A stretch of 64,000 nt of DNA from Bacillus sp. FSL H8-0547 (GCA_038002745.1 JBBODD010000001.1:2418001-2482000); one strand, 5' to 3'. Shown: positions 26,383 to 34,775, counted from the first letter of the stretch. Notes: generated by a model from the sequence alone, not told the origin. Numbers and translations: made by a program.

Positions 26383-26410
26383 TTACATAGGGTAGGGGGG
26401 TATGGTAAAT
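26383..26410 (+). promoter_or_regulatory. CsoR operator/promoter of csoR-copZ
   Basis: TTTACA followed by ATAGGGTAGGGGGGTATGG, the G-tract sequence typical of CsoR sites in Bacillus, overlapping the spacer of a promoter ending near TATGGT/TAAAT. Copper binding by CsoR would release it. Confidence 0.7.
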
Positions 26411-26432
26411 TAAAAACAAGGAGGTGCATGAC

Positions 26433-26759
26433 ATGGTTGATCACGCAAATGAACCTGAAAGCTGTCATGTTCCAGGATCAGACCGAAAGAGCCATCATTC
26501 GGAGACAACTAAAAAGAATTTGGTGACACGGCTGAACAGAATCGAAGGTCAGATTCGGGGAGTAAAAGGGCTGATTGATAAGGATACCTACTGTGATGAT
26601 GTCCTGACACAAATAGCTGCCGTCCAATCTGCGCTGAACTCCGTCAGCAAAATCCTTCTCGAAGGCCACATGAAAAGCTGTCTGGTCGAACGCATCCAGG
26701 ATGGGGACCTTGAAGTCATCGATGAAGTGCTCGTAACCGTCAAACGACTAATGAAATAA
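26433..26759 (+). CDS. csoR: Copper-sensing repressor CsoR
   Basis: 108 aa four-helix repressor. LVTRLNRIEGQIRGVKGLI is the family signature; copper ligands are in the pattern Cys (DTYCDDVL), His (EGHMKSC) and Cys (HMKSCLV), the C-H-C triad. The N-terminus has an added His/Cys-containing stretch (PESCH, KSHHSE). AAGGAGG is 8 bases before ATG 26433, so this is preferred to GTG 26424. It represses copZ and copA until Cu(I) binds. Confidence 0.94.
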   Translation: MVDHANEPESCHVPGSDRKSHHSETTKKNLVTRLNRIEGQIRGVKGLIDKDTYCDDVLTQIAAVQSALNSVSKILLEGHMKSCLVERIQDGDLEVIDEVLVTVKRLMK

Positions 26760-26779
26760 AACAAAAGGGGAGATTTGTT

Positions 26780-26986
26780 ATGGAAAACGCAACACTGAAT
26801 GTACAGGGAATGTCCTGCAACCACTGTGTGAAAGCAGTAGAGGGCGGCGTAGGTGAACTGAACGGCGTCACATCAGTAAAAGTCAATCTTAACGAAGGAA
26901 CGGTAGCTGTTGAGTACAACCCGGAAAAAGTGAACCTTGCTGCCATCAAAGAAGCTATCGATGATCAGGGGTATGAAGTAGAATAG
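26780..26986 (+). CDS. copZ: Copper chaperone CopZ
   Basis: 68 aa ferredoxin-like heavy-metal-associated domain. GMSCNHC (residues 10-16) binds Cu(I) through Cys13 and Cys16. Carries copper to CopA. 20 bases after csoR with AGGGGAG before the ATG, so one transcript with csoR. A repeat and terminator separate it from copA. Confidence 0.95.
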   Translation: MENATLNVQGMSCNHCVKAVEGGVGELNGVTSVKVNLNEGTVAVEYNPEKVNLAAIKEAIDDQGYEVE

Positions 26987-26987
26987 A

Positions 26988-27235
26988 AAAGCGGAATCGC
27001 CTCGGTCAGCTCCGAAGGACAGAAAAGGATCCGCCGGAAAAAGCCGGGTTTGCTTTTTTTGGCGGAGCCGTTCTGGCCGAGGAGCTAGGCGATGGAGCTG
27101 GACAACACGAAAAGCGGAATCGCTCGTTTAGCTCCGATCGGCGGATAAGAAATCACACGAAAAGTCCGGGTTTGACTTTTTGGGGGATTTTGTTCCGACT
27201 GAGGACCTGGGAGGCGCAGCTGGACAATACGAAAT
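26988..27235. repeat. Dispersed repeat units inserted between copZ and copA
   Basis: Two ~120-bp units with AGCTGGACAACACGAAAAGC at the junction, internal GAAAAGTCCGGGTTTGACTTT and near-repeat AGCTGGACAATACGAAATG at the end: the same family as 2383-2904, opposite strand. No gene is present. Confidence 0.85.
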
Positions 27236-27252
27236 GTAGAATCGCTTTTAAC

Positions 27253-27288
27253 AAAAGAAACCGTGCTAAACCGGCACGTTTTCTTTTC
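27253..27288 (+). terminator. Terminator after copZ
   Basis: AAAGAAACCGTGC / GGCACGTTTTCTTT imperfect hairpin ending in a T-rich tract; would uncouple copA from csoR-copZ. Confidence 0.7.
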
Positions 27289-27296
27289 CAAAAATA

Positions 27297-27316
27297 TATA
27301 CCCCTATGTGGTATAT
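27297..27316 (+). promoter_or_regulatory. Candidate CsoR operator of copA
   Basis: ATACC-N7-GGTAT inverted repeat (TATACCCCTATGTGGTATAT) directly ahead of the copA ribosome site, similar in character to the csoR upstream site. Confidence 0.5.
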
Positions 27317-27329
27317 GGAGGGACTCAAT

Positions 27330-29747
27330 ATGAGCAATCTCAAAGAAACCAATTTTCAAATTACGGGAATGACGTGTGCAGCCTGTTCAAACAGAATTGA
27401 AAAAGGGCTGAATAAGCTTGAGGGAGTTGAGCAGGCAACAGTGAACCTCGCTCTCGAAAAAGCTTCCGTCACGTTTGATCAGGGAAAAACGAACAGCGCA
27501 GCCATTCAACAAAAGGTAGAGGATCTGGGATACGGAGTCAGTCTTGAAAAAGCTGAATTTACTATTACCGGAATGACATGTGCCGCTTGTTCGGCAAGAA
27601 TCGAAAAAGGACTGAACAAGCTCGAAGGCGTGTCAAAAGCAACGGTTAACTTAGCGCTTGAAACAGGTTCAGTTGAATACAGCCCTTCCGTTATTACCCC
27701 TCAGGATATGATTAGACGGGTTGAAAAGCTTGGGTATGGCGCGAATGTCAAAGCAGAGAAAGACAATGTAGATACAGTGGACCGCAAGCAAAAAGAGATT
27801 GTGAAGCAGCAGAGAAAATTTATATTATCGGCTATCCTTTCAATTCCCCTGCTCTGGTCAATGGTCGGTCATTTCTCCTTTACCTCATGGATGTATGTGC
27901 CGGAACTGTTTATGAATCCGTGGTTTCAGCTGATTCTCGCAACTCCGGTACAGTTCATAATTGGAGGCCAGTTTTATATTGGCGCATACAAAGCACTTAA
28001 AAATAAGAGTGCCAACATGGACGTTCTTGTAGCACTTGGAACATCGGCTGCCTATTTCTACAGTCTCTATTTAACAATAGAATCCATCGGGCACGCCGGT
28101 CATATGCCGGAACTCTATTTTGAAACAAGTGCTGTGCTGATTACCTTAATTCTGCTCGGAAAGCTGTTTGAGGTTAAAGCAAAAGGAAGATCGTCAGAAG
28201 CGATTAAAAAACTGATGGGACTTCAGGCAAAAACAGCAAGAGTGATCAGGAACGGTACCGAACTTGAGGTGCCGCTTGAAGAAGTCGCAGCAGGTGATAC
28301 CGTTTTAATTAAACCGGGAGAAAAAGTGCCTGTCGATGGTGAAATCGTAGAGGGGAATTCAGCATTTGATGAATCCATGCTGACAGGTGAAAGCATTCCT
28401 GCCGATAAGTCACCGGGGGATCAAGTCTATGGAGCAACGATTAATAAAAATGGTTTCGTAAAGGTAAAGGCAACGAAAGTCGGCAAGGACTCAGCGCTTG
28501 CACAAATCATAAAAGTAGTCGAGCAGGCACAAACGTCTAAAGCGCCGATTCAGCGTCTCGCTGATCAAATATCAGGCATCTTCGTTCCAATCGTAGTCGG
28601 AATTGCCGTTCTGACGTTCCTTATCTGGATCTTATGGGTTGATCAGGGGAACTTTGCCGGAGCACTTGAAAAAATGATTGCCGTGCTGGTCATTGCATGT
28701 CCATGTGCACTGGGCCTCGCTACCCCAACCTCCATCATGGCAGGTTCCGGGCGAGCTGCAGAAGCGGGTATTCTTTTCAAAGGCGGAGAACACCTGGAGA
28801 CGGCACACCTTGTCGATACGATTGTTTTAGATAAAACCGGTACTGTGACAAAAGGTGAACCGGAATTAACTGATGTGATTCTGTATGGGGAGCGCGATGA
28901 AGAAACGGTTCTGAAGCTGATTGCTGCAGCAGAAAATCAGTCTGAACATCCTCTGGCTCAGGCCATTGTCGCCGGAGCCAGAGAGAAAGGCGTCGAGCTC
29001 GCAGAAGCTAGCCAGTTTGAATCTGTACCTGGCTTTGGTATTAAAGCTGAGGCGGGCGGCCATCAAGTGCTGGTCGGAACAATCCGCCTGATGGAGAAAT
29101 ACGGGATCGACGCACAACCAGCTCTTTTTGAAAAGGAACGCCTTGAAGCAGATGGAAAAACGGCTATGCTTGCGGCAATTGACGGGGAACTAGCAGGGTT
29201 GATTGCAGTAGCTGATACGATCAAAAAAACATCTAAAGCAGCGGTTGAACGGTTAAAGCAGATGGGACTTAACGTCATCATGATGACGGGTGACAACGAA
29301 CGGACAGCACAGGCAATCGCTAAAGCTGCGGGCATTGATCATGTTATTGCTGAAGTGCTTCCTGAAGGAAAAGCAGAAGAAGTGATAAACCTTCAGAAGG
29401 CAGGGAAAAAAGTGGCGATGGTAGGAGACGGCATTAATGATGCTCCAGCTCTCGCCGCTGCAGACACAGGCATGGCAATTGGCACAGGAACGGACATCGC
29501 CATGGAAGCTGCGGATATTACGCTGATGAGAGGCGACTTGAACAGCATTGCAGATGCCATCTACATGAGCAAGCTGACCATCCGCAACATCAAGCAGAAC
29601 CTCTTCTGGGCTTTTGGATATAATACGCTCGGCATTCCAGTTGCAGCGGCCGGTCTGCTTGCACCGTGGCTTGCAGGAGCAGCCATGGCCTTCAGTTCCG
29701 TATCAGTCGTACTGAATGCCTTAAGGCTGCAGCGTGCAAAATTATAA
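27330..29747 (+). CDS. copA: Copper-exporting P-type ATPase CopA
   Basis: P1B-type ATPase pumping Cu(I) out of the cell (805 aa). Two N-terminal metal-binding domains, each with GMTCAACS (Cys16/Cys19 in the first; second about 70 residues later). Intramembrane CPC site in VIACPCALGLA, phosphorylation loop DKTGTVTKG, actuator TGES, HP motif SEHPLAQAI and hinge GDGINDAPALA. GGAGGG precedes ATG 27330; starting at 27306 would add eight residues without a site. Confidence 0.97.
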   Translation: MSNLKETNFQITGMTCAACSNRIEKGLNKLEGVEQATVNLALEKASVTFDQGKTNSAAIQQKVEDLGYGVSLEKAEFTITGMTCAACSARIEKGLNKLEGVSKATVNLALETGSVEYSPSVITPQDMIRRVEKLGYGANVKAEKDNVDTVDRKQKEIVKQQRKFILSAILSIPLLWSMVGHFSFTSWMYVPELFMNPWFQLILATPVQFIIGGQFYIGAYKALKNKSANMDVLVALGTSAAYFYSLYLTIESIGHAGHMPELYFETSAVLITLILLGKLFEVKAKGRSSEAIKKLMGLQAKTARVIRNGTELEVPLEEVAAGDTVLIKPGEKVPVDGEIVEGNSAFDESMLTGESIPADKSPGDQVYGATINKNGFVKVKATKVGKDSALAQIIKVVEQAQTSKAPIQRLADQISGIFVPIVVGIAVLTFLIWILWVDQGNFAGALEKMIAVLVIACPCALGLATPTSIMAGSGRAAEAGILFKGGEHLETAHLVDTIVLDKTGTVTKGEPELTDVILYGERDEETVLKLIAAAENQSEHPLAQAIVAGAREKGVELAEASQFESVPGFGIKAEAGGHQVLVGTIRLMEKYGIDAQPALFEKERLEADGKTAMLAAIDGELAGLIAVADTIKKTSKAAVERLKQMGLNVIMMTGDNERTAQAIAKAAGIDHVIAEVLPEGKAEEVINLQKAGKKVAMVGDGINDAPALAAADTGMAIGTGTDIAMEAADITLMRGDLNSIADAIYMSKLTIRNIKQNLFWAFGYNTLGIPVAAAGLLAPWLAGAAMAFSSVSVVLNALRLQRAKL

Positions 29748-29755
29748 AGAGTGTG

Positions 29756-29787
29756 AACCAGGTCTGCCGCGGCGGCCTGGTTTTTTT
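29756..29787 (+). terminator. copA terminator
   Basis: AACCAGG / CCTGGTT hairpin around a GC-rich loop, then seven T. Confidence 0.85.
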
Positions 29788-29817
29788 GATACAGTGTTTT
29801 TCACCCCAAAATGGACC

Positions 29818-30096
29818 CGGACTGTTAGACACCTGTTTTGGATCGTTATACCTGGTATTTCGCTTGTTAGCACGGCAGTTTGGACTATTAGACACTGACT
29901 TTGGATTGTTAGCGAGACCGGATCCCCCTGAGATGACCTCTTTTTTCAGCGGTAGGCGGAGTTACGCCCGGTAATCCGGCTGCGTAGACAGAGTTGGATG
30001 TAAAATGAATGAAGTTGGTTGTAAAAGTACAAAAGTCGGTAGGTAAGACACAGAAGCCGGAAGAAAAAATACGATAGTTGGACGTAATGATCACAT
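29818..30096. repeat. Degenerate 21-bp-period tandem arrays
   Basis: Between copA and ktrA. Five units in phase at 29818-29922 (consensus about TGGACTGTTAGACACTGACTT) and five at 29992-30096 (consensus about AGTTGGATGTAAAA plus seven variable), each exactly 21 bp, diverged from each other but keeping TTGGAyGTTA-like cores. The gap of about 70 bases contains at least one further decayed unit. No promoter or ORF with a ribosome site is visible here. Confidence 0.65.
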
Positions 30097-30188
30097 CACA
30101 CTTGCCGCTTCAGCAATCTATATCGAAGTACGCAGGTATGCCTTGAGAAAAAACCTGAAATTTACAGCCAGACTCAGCAAAACATATA

Positions 30189-30200
30189 TGTAAGCGCTTA
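30189..30200 (+). promoter_or_regulatory. Possible CcpA (cre) site
   Basis: TGTAAGCGCTTA resembles the cre consensus (TGWAARCGYTWWCW), about 50 bases ahead of the ktrAB promoter. Last positions deviate; weak. Confidence 0.3.
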
Positions 30201-30249
30201 AATAAGCGATTTACACCTGAAATCAAAGCTTTTTGCCCAAATATGCCTC

Positions 30250-30278
30250 TTTACTGTCCATTCCAACAGGAGTAAGAT
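30250..30278 (+). promoter_or_regulatory. Sigma-A promoter of the ktrAB transcript
   Basis: TTTACT (30250-30255), 17-base spacer ending AGGAG, TAAGAT (30273-30278). Very like the promoter at 9041-9069, including the GGAGTAAGATA junction. Confidence 0.65.
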
Positions 30279-30304
30279 ACTCTCATAACTCACATTCATA
30301 TGTT

Positions 30305-30445
30305 CTTAAATCGCTGAATCCATTAGGAGCGGGGGACCCAAATTTGCTGCAGATTGCAGCTCGGGGTGAATCCTTTACAGGTAGGGCTACTCTCATTGCC
30401 CGAATCCGACAGCTAACTTCGCAAGCGTTCTTGAGAGAGGATAAA
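30305..30445 (+). promoter_or_regulatory. Cyclic di-AMP riboswitch (ydaO/yuaA type) ahead of ktrAB
   Basis: Core boxes GGAGCGGGGGACCCAAAT, CTCGGGGTGAATCC, GGTAGGGCTAC, GCCCGAATCCGACAGCTAAC and CGCAAGCGTTC in order. This is the classical yuaA (ktrA) arrangement. Confidence 0.95.
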
Positions 30446-30472
30446 TGAAACATATTGCTGTCTAAAAAAACA

Positions 30473-30512
30473 GGCGCAGTGGTTCATGGGACCTCTGTGT
30501 CTTTTTTGTGTG
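30473..30512 (+). terminator. Riboswitch-linked terminator
   Basis: GCGCAG-T-GGT...ACC-T-CTGTGT hairpin with T-run, between aptamer and ktrA. Confidence 0.78.
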
Positions 30513-30545
30513 CAAAAATAATGGATTGAAAGAAGGAAAAATCAG

Positions 30546-31202
30546 GTGGGAAAGCAGTTTGCGGTTTTTGGGCTCGGACGTTTCGGAGGAAGCCTTGTAA
30601 AGGAATTTCATGAAATGGGAATTGAAGTGCTGGCAGTTGATAAAGATGATGAAAAGGTGCAGTACTATTCTCAATATGCCACGCTGGCTGTGCAGGCAAA
30701 TGCGATTGATGAAACAACATTGAAGCAGCTTGGGGTCCGGAATGTGGATCATGCCTTTGTTTCTTTCGGCGATGATATTGAGGGGAGCATCCTGACCTCA
30801 CTGATTTTAAAAGAGATGAAGATTCCCCAGGTCTGGGCAAAGGCACAAAATGACTATCATCACAAAGTTTTAGACAAAATAGGAGTAGACAAAGTCATCC
30901 ATCCCGAGCGTGATATGGCAAAACGCATCGCGCACTATATCTTCTCAGAGAAAATGGTTGATTACATTGAACTATCAAAAGATTATAGTATGGCTGAGCT
31001 AGTCGCTACATCCAAAATCCACAGAAAAACACTGATTGATCTTGATATTAGATCGAGATACGGCTGCAACATTGTAGGAATTCAGCGGGAGGAAGAAATC
31101 ATTGTTTCCCCGCCGGCGGAAGAATCCATTAAAACCGGTGATATTCTGCTGGTAATTGGACGTAATAAGGACATATCAAGATTTGAGGAGGAGGGGATGT
31201 AG
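30546..31202 (+). CDS. ktrA: Potassium channel gating subunit KtrA
   Basis: Cytosolic octameric RCK protein gating KtrB (218 aa). RCK_N begins with GLGRFGGSLVK (GxGxxG), includes AVDKDDEKVQ and WAKAQNDYHHKVLDKIGVDKVIHPE; RCK_C domain from about residue 135 (SMAELVATSKIHRKTLIDLDIRS). ATP/ADP at RCK_N opens or closes the channel, and in B. subtilis c-di-AMP binds RCK_C. GTG start with AAGAAGG upstream. Immediately followed by ktrB. Confidence 0.96.
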   Translation: MGKQFAVFGLGRFGGSLVKEFHEMGIEVLAVDKDDEKVQYYSQYATLAVQANAIDETTLKQLGVRNVDHAFVSFGDDIEGSILTSLILKEMKIPQVWAKAQNDYHHKVLDKIGVDKVIHPERDMAKRIAHYIFSEKMVDYIELSKDYSMAELVATSKIHRKTLIDLDIRSRYGCNIVGIQREEEIIVSPPAEESIKTGDILLVIGRNKDISRFEEEGM

Positions 31203-32537
31203 GTGATCAGTTCTCAGAAACTGCAAAAAATGATTCGTTTTAATCCGTCCCAGCTTCTAGTGATTGTTTTTGCAGCGGGAATTTCCCTTGGATCTGCTTT
31301 GCTCATGCTTCCAATATCCACACATGAGCCAATCAGATGGATCGACGCTTTTTTTGTTGCAACTTCGGCTATGACAGTAACGGGGCTTTCGCCTGTTGAT
31401 CCAGGTTCGACATTCACATATACGGGCCAGTTTATTATCGCCATGCTCATACAGCTTGGCGGGCTCGGTATTATGTCTTTTGGTGTTCTTATTTACATGG
31501 TTTTAGGACGTAAAATCGGCATTAAAGAACGTTTAATGATGCAAACGGCTCTGAACCAGACCTCTATAGGCGGTGTCATTAATTTAGTAAAGTACTTATT
31601 TTTATTCTCTTTAATCATCGAGTTTATTGCAATGATTTTCCTTTCATTCAGGTGGGTTCCTGAGTTTGGATGGGAAAAAGGTTTGTTTTACAGTTTCTTT
31701 CATTCCATTTCAGCTTTTAATAACGCAGGATTTGCCTTATGGCCGGATAATCTGATGAGATATGTGGGAGACCCGCTGATCAATTTTGTGCTTTCATCTC
31801 TCTTTATTATCGGAGGGATCGGATTTACCGTGCTCATCGATATATGGCGGAAAAGAAGCTTTAAAAAGTTTTCGCTTCATACGAAGCTGATGCTGGTTGG
31901 AACCCTCATTATTAATACAGCAGCTATGTTCATTATCTTCTTTATTGAGTATTCAAACCCTGAAACTCTCGGAAATCTGTCGTCAGGAAGCAAGCTCCTT
32001 GCCTCGTATTTTCAGGCTGTATCTCCAAGAACCGCCGGTTTTAATACCCTTGATATGGCAAGTCTTGAAGATTCGACTTTATTCCTTATGATCATTCTCA
32101 TGTTCGTGGGAGCAGGAAGTGCGTCAACCGGAGGCGGAATTAAGCTTACAACCGCAATTATTATTCTCTTTGCCACCTTTTCTTTTTTAAGGGGGAGAGA
32201 AACACTCAATATTGCCAAACGTTCGCTTCATCCAAAATACATTGTAAAAGCCCTTGCTATTACAGTCGCAAGTCTTCTATTTGTCATTACAGCTGTCTTT
32301 ATCCTGACGGTATCAGAAGACCTTACATTTATGGAAATCGTTTTTGAAGTGGTATCTGCCTTTGGTACTGTCGGTCTGTCCATGTCCGTTACGCCAAAGC
32401 TGACTGACCTTGGAAAGCAAGTCATCATCTTTATCATGTTCTTAGGAAAAGTAGGACCGCTTACGCTTTTATTCTCTATAGCAAAACCTCAAAAGGAAAA
32501 AATCAAATATCCAAATGAAGACATTTTAACAGGATGA
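31203..32537 (+). CDS. ktrB: Potassium transporter KtrB
   Basis: Sodium-dependent potassium channel subunit of the SKT family (444 aa). Four pore loops: VATSAMTVTGLSPVDPGS, SISAFNNAGFALW, SPRTAGFNTLDM and SAFGTVGLSMS, each with the selectivity glycine. GTG start right after the ktrA stop (TAGGTG), preceded by GGAGGGGAT. Confidence 0.96.
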   Translation: MISSQKLQKMIRFNPSQLLVIVFAAGISLGSALLMLPISTHEPIRWIDAFFVATSAMTVTGLSPVDPGSTFTYTGQFIIAMLIQLGGLGIMSFGVLIYMVLGRKIGIKERLMMQTALNQTSIGGVINLVKYLFLFSLIIEFIAMIFLSFRWVPEFGWEKGLFYSFFHSISAFNNAGFALWPDNLMRYVGDPLINFVLSSLFIIGGIGFTVLIDIWRKRSFKKFSLHTKLMLVGTLIINTAAMFIIFFIEYSNPETLGNLSSGSKLLASYFQAVSPRTAGFNTLDMASLEDSTLFLMIILMFVGAGSASTGGGIKLTTAIIILFATFSFLRGRETLNIAKRSLHPKYIVKALAITVASLLFVITAVFILTVSEDLTFMEIVFEVVSAFGTVGLSMSVTPKLTDLGKQVIIFIMFLGKVGPLTLLFSIAKPQKEKIKYPNEDILTG

Positions 32538-32567
32538 AAAAAGGGCTCCGCTATAAGCGGGGCCTTT
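32537..32567. terminator. Bidirectional terminator
   Basis: AAAGGGCTCCGC / GCGGGGCCTTT imperfect hairpin between convergent ktrB and ZIP genes; the ZIP stop codon lies in its right edge. Confidence 0.75.
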
Positions 32568-33291
32568 ACAAATTCGATAAGATAAGGGAAGCAAGCACAC
32601 CAACGGAAGCGATAAAACCTACTACAGGCCCTCCCTCCTCAAAGGCTTCAGGCATCATGGTCGAAGCAACCATAGCAATGATTCCGCCTGCGGCAAAGGC
32701 GCCTATTCCCGCAATCACATCAGGGCCTGCCTGCTGCAGGAGCGTATATCCAAGAAATGAACTTAAAGAGGACAGCATAAGCACGATGAGCCACATGGTA
32801 AGGATTTTCTTTTTTGAGTACCCGTCCTTGCGCAGTCCGACTGAGCTTGACAGTCCTTCTGGAAAATTGCTGATAAAAACAGCTGTGACCATCAGGAAAC
32901 TGACGGCATTTTCCTGAAGCAGGCTGACTCCGATGATGACGGACTCAGGTATGGCATCAATGACAGTGCCGATAAAAATCGAGACTCCAGAATGATTTTC
33001 GGGGTTTTTGTTTGATCGCTTGCGGTCACTGCCGCCTTTTTTCGTAATCAGCAGTTCGCTGATCGTGAAGGTGAGCGAACCAATGATAAATCCTGCTGAT
33101 GCGGTCATCAGTCCGCCGTCATCTACAGATTCCCTTAATAGTTCAAAAGAAGCTGCTCCTATTAAAACACCTGTACCAAACGACATAATCCACCCTAGGA
33201 TTCTGCGGGGTATTTCTTTATAGATGCCAAGCAATGCGCCCAGCAGAATAGAGGAACCGGCAAAAGCTCCCCACAATGCGGCCTGCAGCAT
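32566..33291 (-). CDS. ZIP-family metal transporter
   Basis: 241 aa, about eight helices. Helix 4 and 5 metal-site motifs are TVIDAIPESVIIG and SNFPEGLSSS (conserved E/N/P positions of ZIP proteins). Imports zinc or a related divalent ion; metal not predictable. Frame runs to 33312 as GTG, but that stretch contains the GGAGG ribosome site, so ATG 33291 is preferred. Confidence 0.85.
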   Translation of the reverse strand: MLQAALWGAFAGSSILLGALLGIYKEIPRRILGWIMSFGTGVLIGAASFELLRESVDDGGLMTASAGFIIGSLTFTISELLITKKGGSDRKRSNKNPENHSGVSIFIGTVIDAIPESVIIGVSLLQENAVSFLMVTAVFISNFPEGLSSSVGLRKDGYSKKKILTMWLIVLMLSSLSSFLGYTLLQQAGPDVIAGIGAFAAGGIIAMVASTMMPEAFEEGGPVVGFIASVGVLASLILSNL

Positions 33292-33616
33292 TTGTCTAAA
33301 GTCCCTCCTCACCCAAATTTCTACCTATAGCTTTCCAAAGATTGTTAAAAGAATACGAATAATCACATGTAAAAGATTTGAATTTTCAGTAAAATAAGAA
33401 GTGAACGCATTTCCTGAAACGGGATGCACAACCATTGGAAGCAAACCTGCTGTTTAACTTAAAAAAGTATATGGATCAGAAACTGTATGAATATACAGTT
33501 ACCCGCCTTTCATCTTTTTATAAACGGTGCTACGGGGAATTTGACAGGCGCGCTGCACACACAGACAGAGAAGGACAGCCGAAGCTGATCCGCAATGATA
33601 AATATAGAAGAAACGA
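33292..33616. other. Intergenic region without a supported gene
   Basis: About 325 bases between the ZIP gene and the siderophore-gene terminator. An open frame from TTG 33435 has no ribosome site and runs through a terminator. I see nothing else of note. Confidence 0.5.
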
Positions 33617-33646
33617 AAAAACGTCCCCCATCAGGAGGACGTTTTT
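33617..33646. terminator. Terminator of the siderophore-binding protein gene
   Basis: AAAAAACGTCC / GGACGTTTTT hairpin. On the minus strand it follows yfiY. Confidence 0.82.
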
Positions 33647-33686
33647 CGTTAAAAGGGTCTATATAAAGATAAGTGGGAGACAAAAA

Positions 33687-34685
33687 TTAGTTTTCAAGAA
33701 CCAGCTTTTCAATATCATCAAGAACAAGATTCGCTGATTTTACTCCGCCTGATGTGTTCCAGATTGCATCGCTCACCTGGTAAGATTTGCCTTCTTTCAC
33801 AGCATTCAGGTTTTTCCAAAGCGGGTCATTTGTCCATTCTTCCACCTGTTTGTCTGCATCAGCTTTTGATTCAGCTGGGTCATATGTGAAGTAGAAGAGA
33901 AGGTCTCCGTCCATTTCAGGAATCAATTCTTTTGTTACTTCACGTGCGAAAAGGTCCTTAGGGTTATCAGAGAATACTTTTTCAAGGTTTGCAGGCTTTG
34001 TAAATCCAAGCTGCTCAAGAATGACTCCCGAGAATGAGTCTTTGTTGTAGATGCGGGTAGCGCCAGCCATGAAACGGACAACTGATACGTCCTGATTCAG
34101 CTTTTCTCCGCCTTTTTCTTTTAGTTCAGCAATGCGTGCATCGTAGTCTGCAAGGACTTTTTTGCCTTCTTCTTCGCGGTCAAGTGCTTTTGCGTAGAAT
34201 TTGAAGTTTTCCTGCCATTGTCCTTTCAGCGTTTCTGAAAAAACAGTCGGTGCAATTTTGCTTAGTTTTTCATACTGATCTTCCTGGCGCAGCTTGTTTC
34301 CGATGATGAGATCAGGCTTAAGCGCTGCGATTGCTTCTACATTAAGAGCACTTTCGTCTCCAACAACTTCAACGTCTTTCATGTCTCCGGCAATATGCTC
34401 ATACCAAGGGTCGCCAATCCATGATTTAACGGCTCCCACTGGTGTTACTCCAAGTGCAAGCAGTGCTTCTGTTCCTTCGTTTGTAAGGATGACCACTTTT
34501 TCAGGCTTGCCCTTTACTTCTGTCGTGCCCATTGCGTGTTCAACTGTATAAGATTCGCCTTCTTTATCTTTGCTGCCTGTATCGGCTGATTCTTCTTTTT
34601 CGCCATTGCCGCATGCTGCTAGCATTACTGCAGATAAAACGATTGCAATCAGTGCCAGCCATGCTTTTTGATATGTAGCTTGCAT
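33687..34685 (-). CDS. yfiY: Iron(III)-siderophore substrate-binding lipoprotein (YfiY-like)
   Basis: 332 aa lipoprotein: lipobox LAAC (residues 23-26 of this start) after a hydrophobic signal, then a two-lobed periplasmic-binding fold of the FecB/BtuF class, with EKVVILTNEGTEALLALGVTPVG and AALKPDLIIGN as typical blocks. Binds ferric hydroxamate/citrate-type siderophore outside the membrane for the divergent permeases. The frame to 34727 crosses a Fur box, so ATG 34685 after GGGGG is preferred. Confidence 0.9.
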   Translation of the reverse strand: MQATYQKAWLALIAIVLSAVMLAACGNGEKEESADTGSKDKEGESYTVEHAMGTTEVKGKPEKVVILTNEGTEALLALGVTPVGAVKSWIGDPWYEHIAGDMKDVEVVGDESALNVEAIAALKPDLIIGNKLRQEDQYEKLSKIAPTVFSETLKGQWQENFKFYAKALDREEEGKKVLADYDARIAELKEKGGEKLNQDVSVVRFMAGATRIYNKDSFSGVILEQLGFTKPANLEKVFSDNPKDLFAREVTKELIPEMDGDLLFYFTYDPAESKADADKQVEEWTNDPLWKNLNAVKEGKSYQVSDAIWNTSGGVKSANLVLDDIEKLVLEN

Positions 34686-34711
34686 ATGTTCTCTTACCCC
34701 CGTATTGTATT

Positions 34712-34730
34712 TGATAATGATTTTCATTTA
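34712..34730. promoter_or_regulatory. Fur box 1
   Basis: TGATAATGATTTTCATTTA, close to the GATAATGATAATCATTATC Fur consensus, next to the yfiY promoter side. Confidence 0.78.
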
Positions 34731-34775
34731 CAAGTTAAATATTAATTTTTCTGATTTCCGTTGTCAACATTTAAT

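Noticed and set aside
29909-30094. Minus-strand ORF with 7-residue periodicity
   Set aside because: Explained by the 21-bp DNA repeat; no ribosome site and no known family. Kept only as a repeat finding.
30233-30448. Plus-strand ORF ahead of ktrA
   Set aside because: Lies over the promoter and c-di-AMP aptamer; no ribosome site.
33435-33737. 100-codon ORF between ZIP and siderophore genes
   Set aside because: TTG start without ribosome site, runs through a terminator and into the opposite-strand yfiY gene.
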